From NCBI GenBank assembly GCA_009886125.1, contig VFJK01000089.1, positions 1 to 37,179 of the forward strand: 37,179 nt of DNA. The letters are read 5' to 3'. The notes beneath the pieces are model-generated. The model had not been told where the DNA came from. It saw nothing but the letters and a program-made list of their open reading frames with translations, and did no database searches. Position 1 is the first letter of the stretch. Every line of letters begins with the position of its first letter. The stretch comes from Geobacter sp. Lineage in GTDB: Bacteria > Desulfobacterota > Desulfuromonadia > Geobacterales > DSM-12255. A program made the position numbers and the translations under genes. Below are positions 8,428 to 14,438 of the stretch, in pieces.

Positions 8428-8615
8428 CTAAGGGACTCGGAAACAACAAATATACCGTTTTACATCTCATCTTCAGGCCATCTTTGCCACTTCCTCAATC
8501 ACAAAGTCCTCAGTGTAGTCTTGGCTACGCTTGCGGTTTTTCTCAATCAGGAGCGACAAATCTGACCTAAACCTGAGCGTAAATACGATAAATCAGTTAT
8601 TTCCAAGTCCCTTTA
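8428..8615. mobile_element. MITE-like element, copy A (about 183 bp)
   Basis: The ends are inverted: AGGGACTCGGAAACAAC (8431-8447) and, read on the other strand, AGGGACTTGGAAATAAC (8612-8596), with 2 differences in 17. The centre is an imperfect palindrome around GTAGTCTTGGCTAC. There is no coding capacity. The centre closely matches copy B near 10.5 kb (shared CCTCAATCACAAA, TCCTCA, GCGGTTTT and CTCAATC), and the two copies have nearly the same length. It is therefore a non-autonomous inverted-repeat element; no transposase is present in the window. Confidence 0.75.
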
Positions 8616-8619
8616 GCGT

Positions 8620-8649
8620 TTGACAAGCTGCTGCCGGATGGAGTATAAA
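8620..8649 (+). promoter_or_regulatory. Strong sigma-70-type promoter for the DUF815 gene
   Basis: TTGACA (8620-8625) and TATAAA (8644-8649) are separated by 18 bases. This is a near-consensus promoter only 5 bases outside the right end of MITE copy A. It would give a leader of about 140 bases before the DUF815 start at 8797; nothing else is evident in that leader. Confidence 0.7.
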
Positions 8650-8796
8650 ACCTTTCCGCACGATGTATCGGCCCTCCGGAGCATATCCCTGCTGACCTGT
8701 TTCCCAAGCCATACGCCAATCTGTTGACTATTCCCGGAAGCTTCTGCCTCCCGGCTGGCAACGGATACTGCGCAATCCACATGAAAGAGAAAAATC

Positions 8797-9690
8797 ATGT
8801 TCAATCTGAAACCCGATGTCGTTGCCCGGCTGGAGCGTGTCCTCAGCTCTGTGGAGATGCTTCTCCCCCGGATCGTCAAGCCTGTCGACTGGGCAAGCTG
8901 TTATGCTGCCAACTGGCGCCGCCACTCGTTTTCCGGCTATCTTGAGCCGGTGAAGGTGACCGATACTACCACCATGGACGAACTGCTGGGGGTGGACGAA
9001 CAGAAGAAGGTGATGACCCACAACACCCGACAGTTCCTGGCCGGGCTGCCGGCGAACAATGCTCTGCTCTGGGGCTCCCGCGGCTCAGGCAAGTCGTCGC
9101 TTGTGAAGGCGATCCTCAACAAGTACGGACCGAAAGGGCTCCGGGTCATCCAGATCGAGAAGGAAGACCTGATCTATCTGTCGGAGATCTTCAATGCGGT
9201 CGAGGACCAGCCCTACCGATTCATACTTCTCTGCGACGATCTCACCTTCGAAGTCGGGGAGCTCTCCTACAAGATGCTGAAGAGCGCCCTGGACGGGTCG
9301 GTCTACTCGCCGCCGGAAAATGTGCTGATCTATGTCACTTCCAACCGACGCCATCTGCTCCCCGAGTATGAGACGGATCATCTCGGCGGCAAGTTCGTCA
9401 ACGGCGAGATGCAGCAGAGCGAGGCGATGGAGGAGAAGGTCTCCCTCTCCGACCGTTTCGGCCTCTGGGTCGCCTTCTATGCTTTTTCCCAGGACCGGTA
9501 CATCGAAGCGGTCCGCCTGGCTATATCAAGAGAGGCGCGGGAGCGCCGGGTGGAGATCCCCGTCACCAGGGAGCTGGAGAGCGAGGCGATCAAATGGTCC
9601 CACGACAAAAGCAAGCGCTGCGGCCGCACTGCCTACCAGTTTGCCAAAAACTATGTCGGACGCTTCCTGCTGCCGGCGCACGATCTGTAG
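8797..9690 (+). CDS. DUF815 family AAA+-type ATPase
   Basis: 297 residues. Seen: Walker A GSRGSGKS at 93-100, Walker B FILLCDD around 142-148, a sensor-1-like VTSNRRHLLP with an Arg pair, and a C-terminal lid-like helical region containing GRTAYQFAKNYVG. This is the DUF815 family of predicted P-loop ATPases, related to AAA+ proteins and widely distributed; the cellular role is not established. The start is the ATG after a purine-rich AAAGAGAAAAATC. It is probably transcribed alone from the promoter at 8620-8649 and ends at the bidirectional terminator at 9731. Confidence 0.9.
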   Translation: MFNLKPDVVARLERVLSSVEMLLPRIVKPVDWASCYAANWRRHSFSGYLEPVKVTDTTTMDELLGVDEQKKVMTHNTRQFLAGLPANNALLWGSRGSGKSSLVKAILNKYGPKGLRVIQIEKEDLIYLSEIFNAVEDQPYRFILLCDDLTFEVGELSYKMLKSALDGSVYSPPENVLIYVTSNRRHLLPEYETDHLGGKFVNGEMQQSEAMEEKVSLSDRFGLWVAFYAFSQDRYIEAVRLAISREARERRVEIPVTRELESEAIKWSHDKSKRCGRTAYQFAKNYVGRFLLPAHDL

Positions 9691-9730
9691 GGAGCTTTCA
9701 GGGACAAGATCATACTCAGCCGGTATCAAT

Positions 9731-9766
9731 AAAAAAAGCCGTCCCCACAAGGTGACGGCTTTTTTT
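9731..9766. terminator. Bidirectional intrinsic terminator
   Basis: A 16-base stem with one mismatch (AAAAAAAGCCGTCCCC at 9731-9746 and GGTGACGGCTTTTTTT at 9751-9766) and a 4-base loop. The A-run and T-run flank the stem, so it can terminate both the DUF815 gene (+) and the convergent small gene (-). Confidence 0.93.
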
Positions 9767-9785
9767 TACCCGATAGGCGGGGCTA

Positions 9786-10004
9786 TTACTTGGCTGCAGG
9801 TGCTGCCGGAGCTTCTACTGCTTTCTCTTCTGTTTTCTTGGCGGCTTTCTTTGCTTTTTTGACTTTCTTTGCTTTTTTGACTTCTTTCTTCTCTGCTACC
9901 GGCGGGTGACCAGCAGGCATTGCTGCGGGCTCGGCGGCAAGAACAACACCGGCAAAAGAGACGGCTACGAGTGCGGATACGATAATCGAGAGTGCTTTTT
10001 TCAT
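9786..10004 (-). CDS. Small Lys/Ala-rich exported protein
   Basis: 72 residues. A Sec signal peptide of about 23 residues (MKKALSIIVSALVAVSFAGV then VLA) precedes a mature part made almost only of Lys, Ala, Glu, Pro and Val, with repeating KKAKKVKKAKKAAKK blocks. It is highly basic and probably unstructured, with an Ala/Pro-rich C-terminus. AAGGAG precedes the ATG at good spacing. A match to a -24/-12 promoter lies about 50 bases upstream. Small basic periplasmic proteins of this type are common in Geobacter relatives but have no assigned role; binding to acidic polymers such as LPS, DNA or heme-protein surfaces is only a guess. Confidence 0.8.
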   Translation of the reverse strand: MKKALSIIVSALVAVSFAGVVLAAEPAAMPAGHPPVAEKKEVKKAKKVKKAKKAAKKTEEKAVEAPAAPAAK

Positions 10005-10053
10005 GGGATAACTCCTTGTTTGTTTGAATAGTGGCTGCCTGTATCCAGTATTT

Positions 10054-10069
10054 AGCAGTTACCGTGCCA
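10054..10069 (-). promoter_or_regulatory. Sigma-54 (RpoN) -24/-12 promoter
   Basis: On the minus strand the sequence is TGGCACGGTAACTGCT. GG and GC are separated by exactly 10 bases, and it differs from TGGCAC-N5-TTGCT at a single base. Transcription would start about 40 bases before the small Lys-rich protein gene at 10004. This is a direct pattern match. The activator site was not identified. Confidence 0.7.
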
Positions 10070-10304
10070 TGAAGTACACAAAATATAACATGCTGTATTT
10101 ACAGCTGTTATTTTCATAAGTTGCCGTTCGAGCTGTAAAAAATAACCTATTCCAGACAGACGATACTTCAAATGAGGTTCATGAGACTGGATCTGCCAGG
10201 GAGCAAAGTTTGCTGACAAATCCTGTTAAAGACGCTAAAAAGCGATAAACTGCATTGAAGGATCAGCAGCGCGCAAAACGTATCGACTCTTGAGAGGAGT
10301 TGCC

Positions 10305-10382
10305 ATGAACATGAAAAGGACGAAGCCGGTGTTCACTGCCTTCCTGAAGCCGGCGGCAAAAAAGACTAGAATCAGAGGTTAA
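10305..10382 (+). CDS. Mini-ORF of 25 codons, possibly cut by MITE copy B
   Basis: GAGAGGAG ends 7 bases before an ATG that opens 25 codons (begins MNMKRTKPVFTAFLKP, ends KKTRIRG). The peptide is strongly basic. Its stop codon TAA (10380-10382) touches the left end of MITE copy B, so the original gene may have been longer and been truncated by the insertion. With only 25 codons, chance cannot be excluded. Confidence 0.35.
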   Translation: MNMKRTKPVFTAFLKPAAKKTRIRG

Positions 10383-10566
10383 GAGCCTGTCCGTAAATAA
10401 GCATTAGAGGCTCGCATACCATCTTCACGTCATATTTGTCCGCGCCTCAATCACAAAATCCTCAACGTAGCCATGCTACGTCTGCGGTTTTGCTCAATCG
10501 ACCCGGTCAAATCTGCCATAAATACGGGCACGATCTCTCATAACGTTATTTACAGACAAGCTCTAA
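10380..10566. mobile_element. MITE-like element, copy B (about 183 bp)
   Basis: Terminal inverted repeats AGAGCCTGTCCGTAAATAA (10382-10400) and, on the other strand, AGAGCTTGTCTGTAAATAA (10564-10546) match at 17 of 19 positions. A second inner pair (ATTTGTCCG and CGGTCAAAT) and a central palindrome ACGTAGCCATGCTACGT follow. It has no coding capacity. It matches copy A at 8431-8612 in length, layout and centre sequence. Confidence 0.8.
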
Positions 10567-10671
10567 GAATAAAAAAGACCAGTTATGTCTTTTTATGATT
10601 GACCGGCTCTTCAGTTAGATGTACATTAAATCATGGCAACAACATTTATCAGGTGAAAGGAGATTACACCA

Positions 10672-10734
10672 ATGTGGACTGAAAGATTTCGTATTCGCCC
10701 TGTTTCTCATTGCAAGGAAGGTTGCACTCTTTAG
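10672..10734 (+). CDS. Mini-ORF of 20 codons with ribosome site and terminator
   Basis: GAAAGGAG (10655-10662) stands 9 bases before ATG. The 20-residue peptide starts MWTERFRIRPVSH and ends CKEGCTL, with two Cys four residues apart. Directly at the stop codon a hairpin begins (10734-10756), followed by a classical terminator (10770-10799). The whole 10655-10799 stretch therefore looks like a compact transcription unit for a micro-peptide, a leader peptide or a small RNA. I do not recognise the peptide. Confidence 0.45.
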   Translation: MWTERFRIRPVSHCKEGCTL

Positions 10735-10756
10735 CCCGTCATGTTAATTGACGGGC
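10734..10756 (+). other. Hairpin after the 20-codon mini-ORF
   Basis: A perfect 8-bp stem GCCCGTCA (10734-10741) and TGACGGGC (10749-10756) with a 7-base loop starts on the last base of the mini-ORF stop codon. No T-run follows; the true terminator is 14 bases further on. Confidence 0.6.
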
Positions 10757-10769
10757 GGATTGAAAGAGA

Positions 10770-10799
10770 AGCCCCTGCAGAAATGCAGGGGCTTTTTTT
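10770..10799 (+). terminator. Intrinsic terminator of the 10.67-kb mini-transcript
   Basis: Perfect 10-bp stem AGCCCCTGCA (10770-10779) and TGCAGGGGCT (10784-10793) with a GAAA tetraloop, followed by TTTTTT. It is a strong forward terminator although no conventional gene lies upstream for about 900 bases, which supports a small transcript in this gap. Confidence 0.88.
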
Positions 10800-10807
10800 A
10801 TCTGATT

Positions 10808-10926
10808 CCGATTCCATATCAAAGCCCTGTCTTCGTTGGCTCGTCTTCGGCTCCTCAACGTACTTGCGTGTACGCCTCGTCGCCTCAATCCTCGCCGCCT
10901 TGATATCATCTTTGATCTGGAATCGG
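10808..10926. repeat. Palindromic intergenic repeat, copy C (119 bp)
   Basis: Starts CCGATTCCATATCAAA and ends TTTGATCTGGAATCGG, which are inverted copies of each other, around a centre CGTAC-N6-GTACG. It is closely similar along its length to copy D at 13534-13651, in the same orientation. It lies just after the 3' end of the branched-chain-type binding-protein gene. Its centre (CCTCAACGTA ... TACG ... CTCAATC) resembles the centre of MITE copies A and B. Confidence 0.85.
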
Positions 10927-10955
10927 GATGACATCAAGGAAGAAGCTTCTGAGAT

Positions 10956-12224
10956 TTAATGAAACTCGTCCAGGGTCGGCGGCATGCCGATGACGTTTCT
11001 GATCTCGCTCCACTCCTTGAAATCCACGGCAGCATCATCACCCTTCATGACATTGATGATTTTGAAATAATCCTGCTGGTATTTGCTTTTTTTGACCTCA
11101 CTCGCCTTCTTGCACTGCACGGCATAGACCGTCTGCACCGACTGATGATCCCAGTCCCGCCAGTACTGCTCATCTTTGACACCGATGTATTTGTGCCCTT
11201 CAAGAGCCTTGATCACCGCTTTGGTCTCAAAGGTCTTGGCCCTCTCCACAGCTTCCTTGTACTGATAAAGGATAACGTAGGCGGATGCGCCTGAAGTAGT
11301 CGGGTAACGATTGTACCGGGCTTCGAAATTCTTGACGAACGATATCCCCTTGGCATAATTGTTAGCCGCCGGCAGGCTCCAGATCCAGGGTATGGTGCCG
11401 ACGATCCCCTCCATGGCTTCCGGCCCGGCACCCTGTGCCATGTCGTCGTTCACGTTCGGGACGATGATCTGCATCTTCTTCTTGAGCCCCATTTTGTAGG
11501 CCTGTTTGACTGCTATCTCCATATCCCGCCCGAAAAGCGATAGTACCAGCACTTTGGCTTTACTGTCCCTGGCCTGTTCAAGAGCCTTGGTGAAGTCGGT
11601 TGCTCCGAGCGGAGTGAGGACTTCAGGATGCATGTCCGCATCCTTGGTCGAGGATGCCGCCCGGATCACCGACTCGGTGGTCCATCCCCAGGTATAATTG
11701 GCGGTGATATAAAAGAACTTTTTTCCGGAAAAATTCTTTTTCAGGTAGCTTTCCAGAGCCTTCGCCGCCATATAGGAATCATAGCATTCCCTGAAAATGT
11801 GGCGATGGCCGTACTCTCCGGTTGTTTCGGTAGAGTAGGTAAGGGTGCCGAAGAACAGCTTGTTCTTCTGCAGCGCAACCTGTCCTGATTCGATCGCCTC
11901 GGAACTGGCAGAGCCGCCAAGGATCATCGGGACCCCTTCCTTGTCATACAACTCTACGGCATTCGCCTTGGCTGTCTTGGCATTTGTCTTGGTATCCCGG
12001 TAGACCAACTGGACTTTCTTCCCGAGAATCCCTCCGGCAGCATTGATCTCATCAACTGCGAGTTCGGCGGCCCGGCGCTGGTCAAGCCCCTGTTTTGCGT
12101 AGGAGCCGGTTTCCGGGTAATTCAATCCGATCTTAACGATCTCCTGGGCAGCAAGAGATACTAAAGGGGAAAGCACGAACAGCACACAGAGAATGATCAT
12201 CCTGCTTAAAGCTGATATCTTCAT
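10956..12224 (-). CDS. Branched-chain amino-acid-type ABC transporter substrate-binding protein (LivK-like)
   Basis: 422 residues from the ATG at 12224, which has AAAGGAGG 8 bases upstream and directly opens a Sec signal peptide (MKISALSRMIILCVLFVLSP, cleaved near LAA). An upstream in-frame extension to 12440 is unlikely. The mature protein begins IVKIGLNYPETGSYAKQG and has RRAAELAVDEINAAGGILG, the hallmark of periplasmic-binding-protein type I of the Leu/Ile/Val family, then LILGGSASSEA-like and FITANYTWG-like ligand-site segments. Ligands in the family include amino acids, urea and short amides. No permease or ATPase genes are nearby, so it is an orphan receptor in this window. It is bracketed by repeats C and D. 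Confidence 0.9.
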   Translation of the reverse strand: MKISALSRMIILCVLFVLSPLVSLAAQEIVKIGLNYPETGSYAKQGLDQRRAAELAVDEINAAGGILGKKVQLVYRDTKTNAKTAKANAVELYDKEGVPMILGGSASSEAIESGQVALQKNKLFFGTLTYSTETTGEYGHRHIFRECYDSYMAAKALESYLKKNFSGKKFFYITANYTWGWTTESVIRAASSTKDADMHPEVLTPLGATDFTKALEQARDSKAKVLVLSLFGRDMEIAVKQAYKMGLKKKMQIIVPNVNDDMAQGAGPEAMEGIVGTIPWIWSLPAANNYAKGISFVKNFEARYNRYPTTSGASAYVILYQYKEAVERAKTFETKAVIKALEGHKYIGVKDEQYWRDWDHQSVQTVYAVQCKKASEVKKSKYQQDYFKIINVMKGDDAAVDFKEWSEIRNVIGMPPTLDEFH

Positions 12225-12253
12225 GTTTCTGGCCTCCTTTGCAAATTTTTTTA

Positions 12254-12281
12254 ATTCTAACAGGTTATGAATCTTTCTCAA
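12254..12281 (-). promoter_or_regulatory. Candidate promoter of the LivK-like gene
   Basis: On the minus strand TTGAGA and TAGAAT are separated by 16 bases, ending about 30 bases before the start codon at 12224. It is a moderate match only. Confidence 0.35.
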
Positions 12282-12446
12282 GTAGATATTACCAGAATCG
12301 AACTCTGCCGGTTTAGGTTTAAGGGCCCTTTTGGTAAGGAGTTGATAAACGCCGGAGTTACTTGGCCATTTACTTGATCCAAAGGGCTGTTGGCAGGCTT
12401 TGCAGTGTCTGAGGGCGGATAAAGTGGTGGCAGTCGTCATGGGCGC

Positions 12447-13502
12447 TCAAAGCATCAGGATCTTCTCGCGGCAGATGAGCGCTTCGAAGGCCAGCGCAGT
12501 TTTTGCCAGCAGCTTCTGCAGCTCCGGTACCTTCTCATCCAGGATATTTTCGCCGTCGGCATAGATGATGGAGACGATACGGCCGGAGATCATAAGGGGA
12601 GCGAGAAGCACCGCCTTCGGTCGTCCTCCCCCCATCCCTTCGAGCAGTTTTCTGTTCATCGGGGTTTCGGCAAGCGGTCCGAGATAGAGCCCGGTGCCGT
12701 CGACCACACTCTTGAAGACGGAAGGCTCGCTCAAGGGGACCTGTATATCGCTTATATCTAGGAGCGGCTCCTGGTCGAGTACCCCTTTCCAGCCGGTGGC
12801 CGTGTTGCCGCGGATGAGGAAGATTGCTGCCCGCTCGAACCTGTCGGCCAGGTAGGCGATCACCAGGTCGGCGATCTCCTCCCTGCTGTCAGCTTTGGCC
12901 AGACCTTTGGAGAGCTCGCTGGGGGCGAAATGCCTGATCCGCTCACTCCACCCGGCACCGATGATCTCGGCCTCTTCCAGAATATCCTCATCGTACTCTT
13001 CTTCGAGCGGTTCGATAAGGTCGATCTGCTCCGCTTCGATCCGGTCGATGACCTTCTGATAACGAAAATCGACCGCGGTCTGGTAGTAGATGCCGAGCGC
13101 CTGGACCAGCCGTACTTCGGGGGTTATCAGCGGGCGGACCGAGAACCCGGTGATAAAACTGATCTCATCGATAGCTGTCAGGTCTGCCGGGTCGGCCATG
13201 ACCAGACTAAGACGTTTCCTGTCGAGGTTCAAGGGGATGGCGCCGTACTTCAGTGCCAGCTCCCGCGGCAGGAGGCCGATTATCCCGGGCTGGATGTTCA
13301 GGAGCTGTTCGTGATGCACATACGGGACTTCAAGTTTTCTGCTGAGGAACTGCGCCAGATCTTCTTCGCTGATATAGCCCAGCTCGATGAGGCTGGTGCC
13401 GATCTTTCCGCCGTAAAGGACGCGATTGCGCAGGGCCTCTTCGAACTGGTCATGATCGATGAGGCCGGCATTGAGCAGCATGTCCAGAAGGGTTATGGCC
13501 AC
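12447..13502 (-). CDS. MshEN (GspE/PilB N-terminal) domain protein with C-terminal GAF-like domain
   Basis: 351 residues. The start is GTG 13502, because GGAGG lies 5 bases upstream; a TTG four codons earlier would contain its own ribosome site. Residues ~1-150 carry the N-terminal domain of type II secretion and pilus ATPases, with GGKIGTSLIELGYISEEDLAQF matching the c-di-GMP-binding MshEN motif in part (KIGTSLIELG, then YISEEDLAQF): the usual first Arg is Lys and the final Gln is Lys. Residues ~190-345 look like a GAF-type sensor (FAPSELSKGLA, VIAYLADRFERAAIFLI, VLLAPLMISGRIVSIIYADG). The ATPase domain of GspE/PilB is absent. A c-di-GMP-responsive or pilus-linked adaptor is plausible but inferred. 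Confidence 0.78.
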   Translation of the reverse strand: MAITLLDMLLNAGLIDHDQFEEALRNRVLYGGKIGTSLIELGYISEEDLAQFLSRKLEVPYVHHEQLLNIQPGIIGLLPRELALKYGAIPLNLDRKRLSLVMADPADLTAIDEISFITGFSVRPLITPEVRLVQALGIYYQTAVDFRYQKVIDRIEAEQIDLIEPLEEEYDEDILEEAEIIGAGWSERIRHFAPSELSKGLAKADSREEIADLVIAYLADRFERAAIFLIRGNTATGWKGVLDQEPLLDISDIQVPLSEPSVFKSVVDGTGLYLGPLAETPMNRKLLEGMGGGRPKAVLLAPLMISGRIVSIIYADGENILDEKVPELQKLLAKTALAFEALICREKILML

Positions 13503-13533
13503 AGATTCCTCCAATGACGCTTTTCAGGTAAGG

Positions 13534-13651
13534 CCGATTCCAGATCAAAGCCCCATCTTCGTTGGCTCGTCTTCGGCTTCTCAACGTACGAATTGTACGC
13601 CTCGTCGCCTCAATCCTCGCCGCCTTGATGGCATCTTAGATTTGGAATCGG
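13534..13651. repeat. Palindromic intergenic repeat, copy D (118 bp)
   Basis: Starts CCGATTCCAGATCAAA and ends with TTTGGAATCGG, inverted ends around CGTAC-N5-GTACG. It is nearly identical to copy C (for example shared ATCTTCGTTGGCTCG and TCCTCGCCGCCTTGAT variants) and has the same orientation. It lies between the FKBP gene's 3' end and the start of the MshEN gene, so it sits in the MshEN promoter region. Confidence 0.85.
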
Positions 13652-13691
13652 TATAAGTCGTGAAGCGGAAAAGCGCCTTTACGGGCAAAGA

Positions 13692-14120
13692 CTATTTTAT
13701 AGCGAGCAGTTCAACCTCGAATATAAGAGTTGCATTGGCTGGCACAGGTCCTTGCCCACGGGCACCGTAGGCCAGCTCAGGCGGGCAGATCAGCTTTGCC
13801 TTGCCGCCGACCTTCATCAACTGGACGCCTTCGGTCCAGCAGGGGATTACTCCGGTGAGAGGGAAGCTGATGGACTGGTTACGCTTGTAGGAGCTGTCGA
13901 ACTCCTTGCCGTTCGTCAGGGTGCCGCGATAGTTGACTTCGACGGTGTTGGAGGCTTTCGGCGATTTACCGCTGCCATCTTTCAGGGATTGGTAGACCAT
14001 TCCGGATGCGGTTTTTACGGCCCCTTTCTCTTTGGCGGCCTTGTCAATGGTTTCATTTGCTCCTGCAAATGCCGGAACTGCAAGTGTCGTGGCGATAGCT
14101 GCAATGATCAGTCTCTTCAT
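13692..14120 (-). CDS. FKBP-type peptidyl-prolyl cis-trans isomerase, exported
   Basis: 142 residues with a Sec signal peptide (MKRLIIAAIATTLAVPAFA). The mature part has a short helical lead and one FKBP domain: VEVNYRGTLTNGKEFDSSY, then FPLTGVIPCWTEGVQLMKVG (about 87-106), and PPELAYGARGQGPVPANATL near the C-terminus. These hold the usual active-site aromatic and Asp residues (Tyr, Phe/Asp of EFDSSY, Ile-Pro, Trp, Tyr of AYG). It would speed prolyl isomerisation of folding periplasmic proteins, similar to FkpA or Mip in a shorter form. AAGGAG is well spaced from the ATG. Confidence 0.93.
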   Translation of the reverse strand: MKRLIIAAIATTLAVPAFAGANETIDKAAKEKGAVKTASGMVYQSLKDGSGKSPKASNTVEVNYRGTLTNGKEFDSSYKRNQSISFPLTGVIPCWTEGVQLMKVGGKAKLICPPELAYGARGQGPVPANATLIFEVELLAIK

Positions 14121-14438
14121 TTCTGCTCCTTACGATGATGTAATTTTAATTCAACGACCCTTATCCTACCATCCGGGAATTGCTTCCGTCAACAGTCACC
14201 GCGGGGAGATGTAATATGCCTCGCTATAAAGCCGATAACGGCGTATAGTCAACTACCTGACCTGCCTCCCGAAATCATCTCTCCACGTCATTTCGCCCCT
14301 CCTGTTTTACGGTCATCCACCTCCACCGCTCTTGTCGAAACCTCTGGAACAGACTTCACCGTTCCTTTCCGGGCTCACGCACTGGTGAAATCCTTCACTG
14401 TAGCAGGTTGCCCGGAGTACGAAGTCTAAGGACAAACT
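14121..14438. other. Intergenic region between divergent FKBP and glucan synthase genes
   Basis: 318 bases without a supported gene. It must carry the promoters of both flanking genes, but no convincing -35/-10 or -24/-12 match stands out. A 10-codon ORF at 14216 and short inverted repeats (such as GTGAAA/TTCAC near 14391) are not strong enough to call. Confidence 0.5.

Noticed and set aside
12285-12340. tRNA-like T-loop GTTCGATTC on the minus strand
   Set aside because: The flanking stem pairs poorly and no acceptor, anticodon or D arm can be folded around it, so it is not called as a tRNA or an attachment site.
12225-12440. N-terminal extension of the LivK-like protein by 72 residues
   Set aside because: The ATG at 12224 has an ideal AAAGGAGG and directly opens a signal peptide; the extension would bury the signal peptide and looks non-coding.
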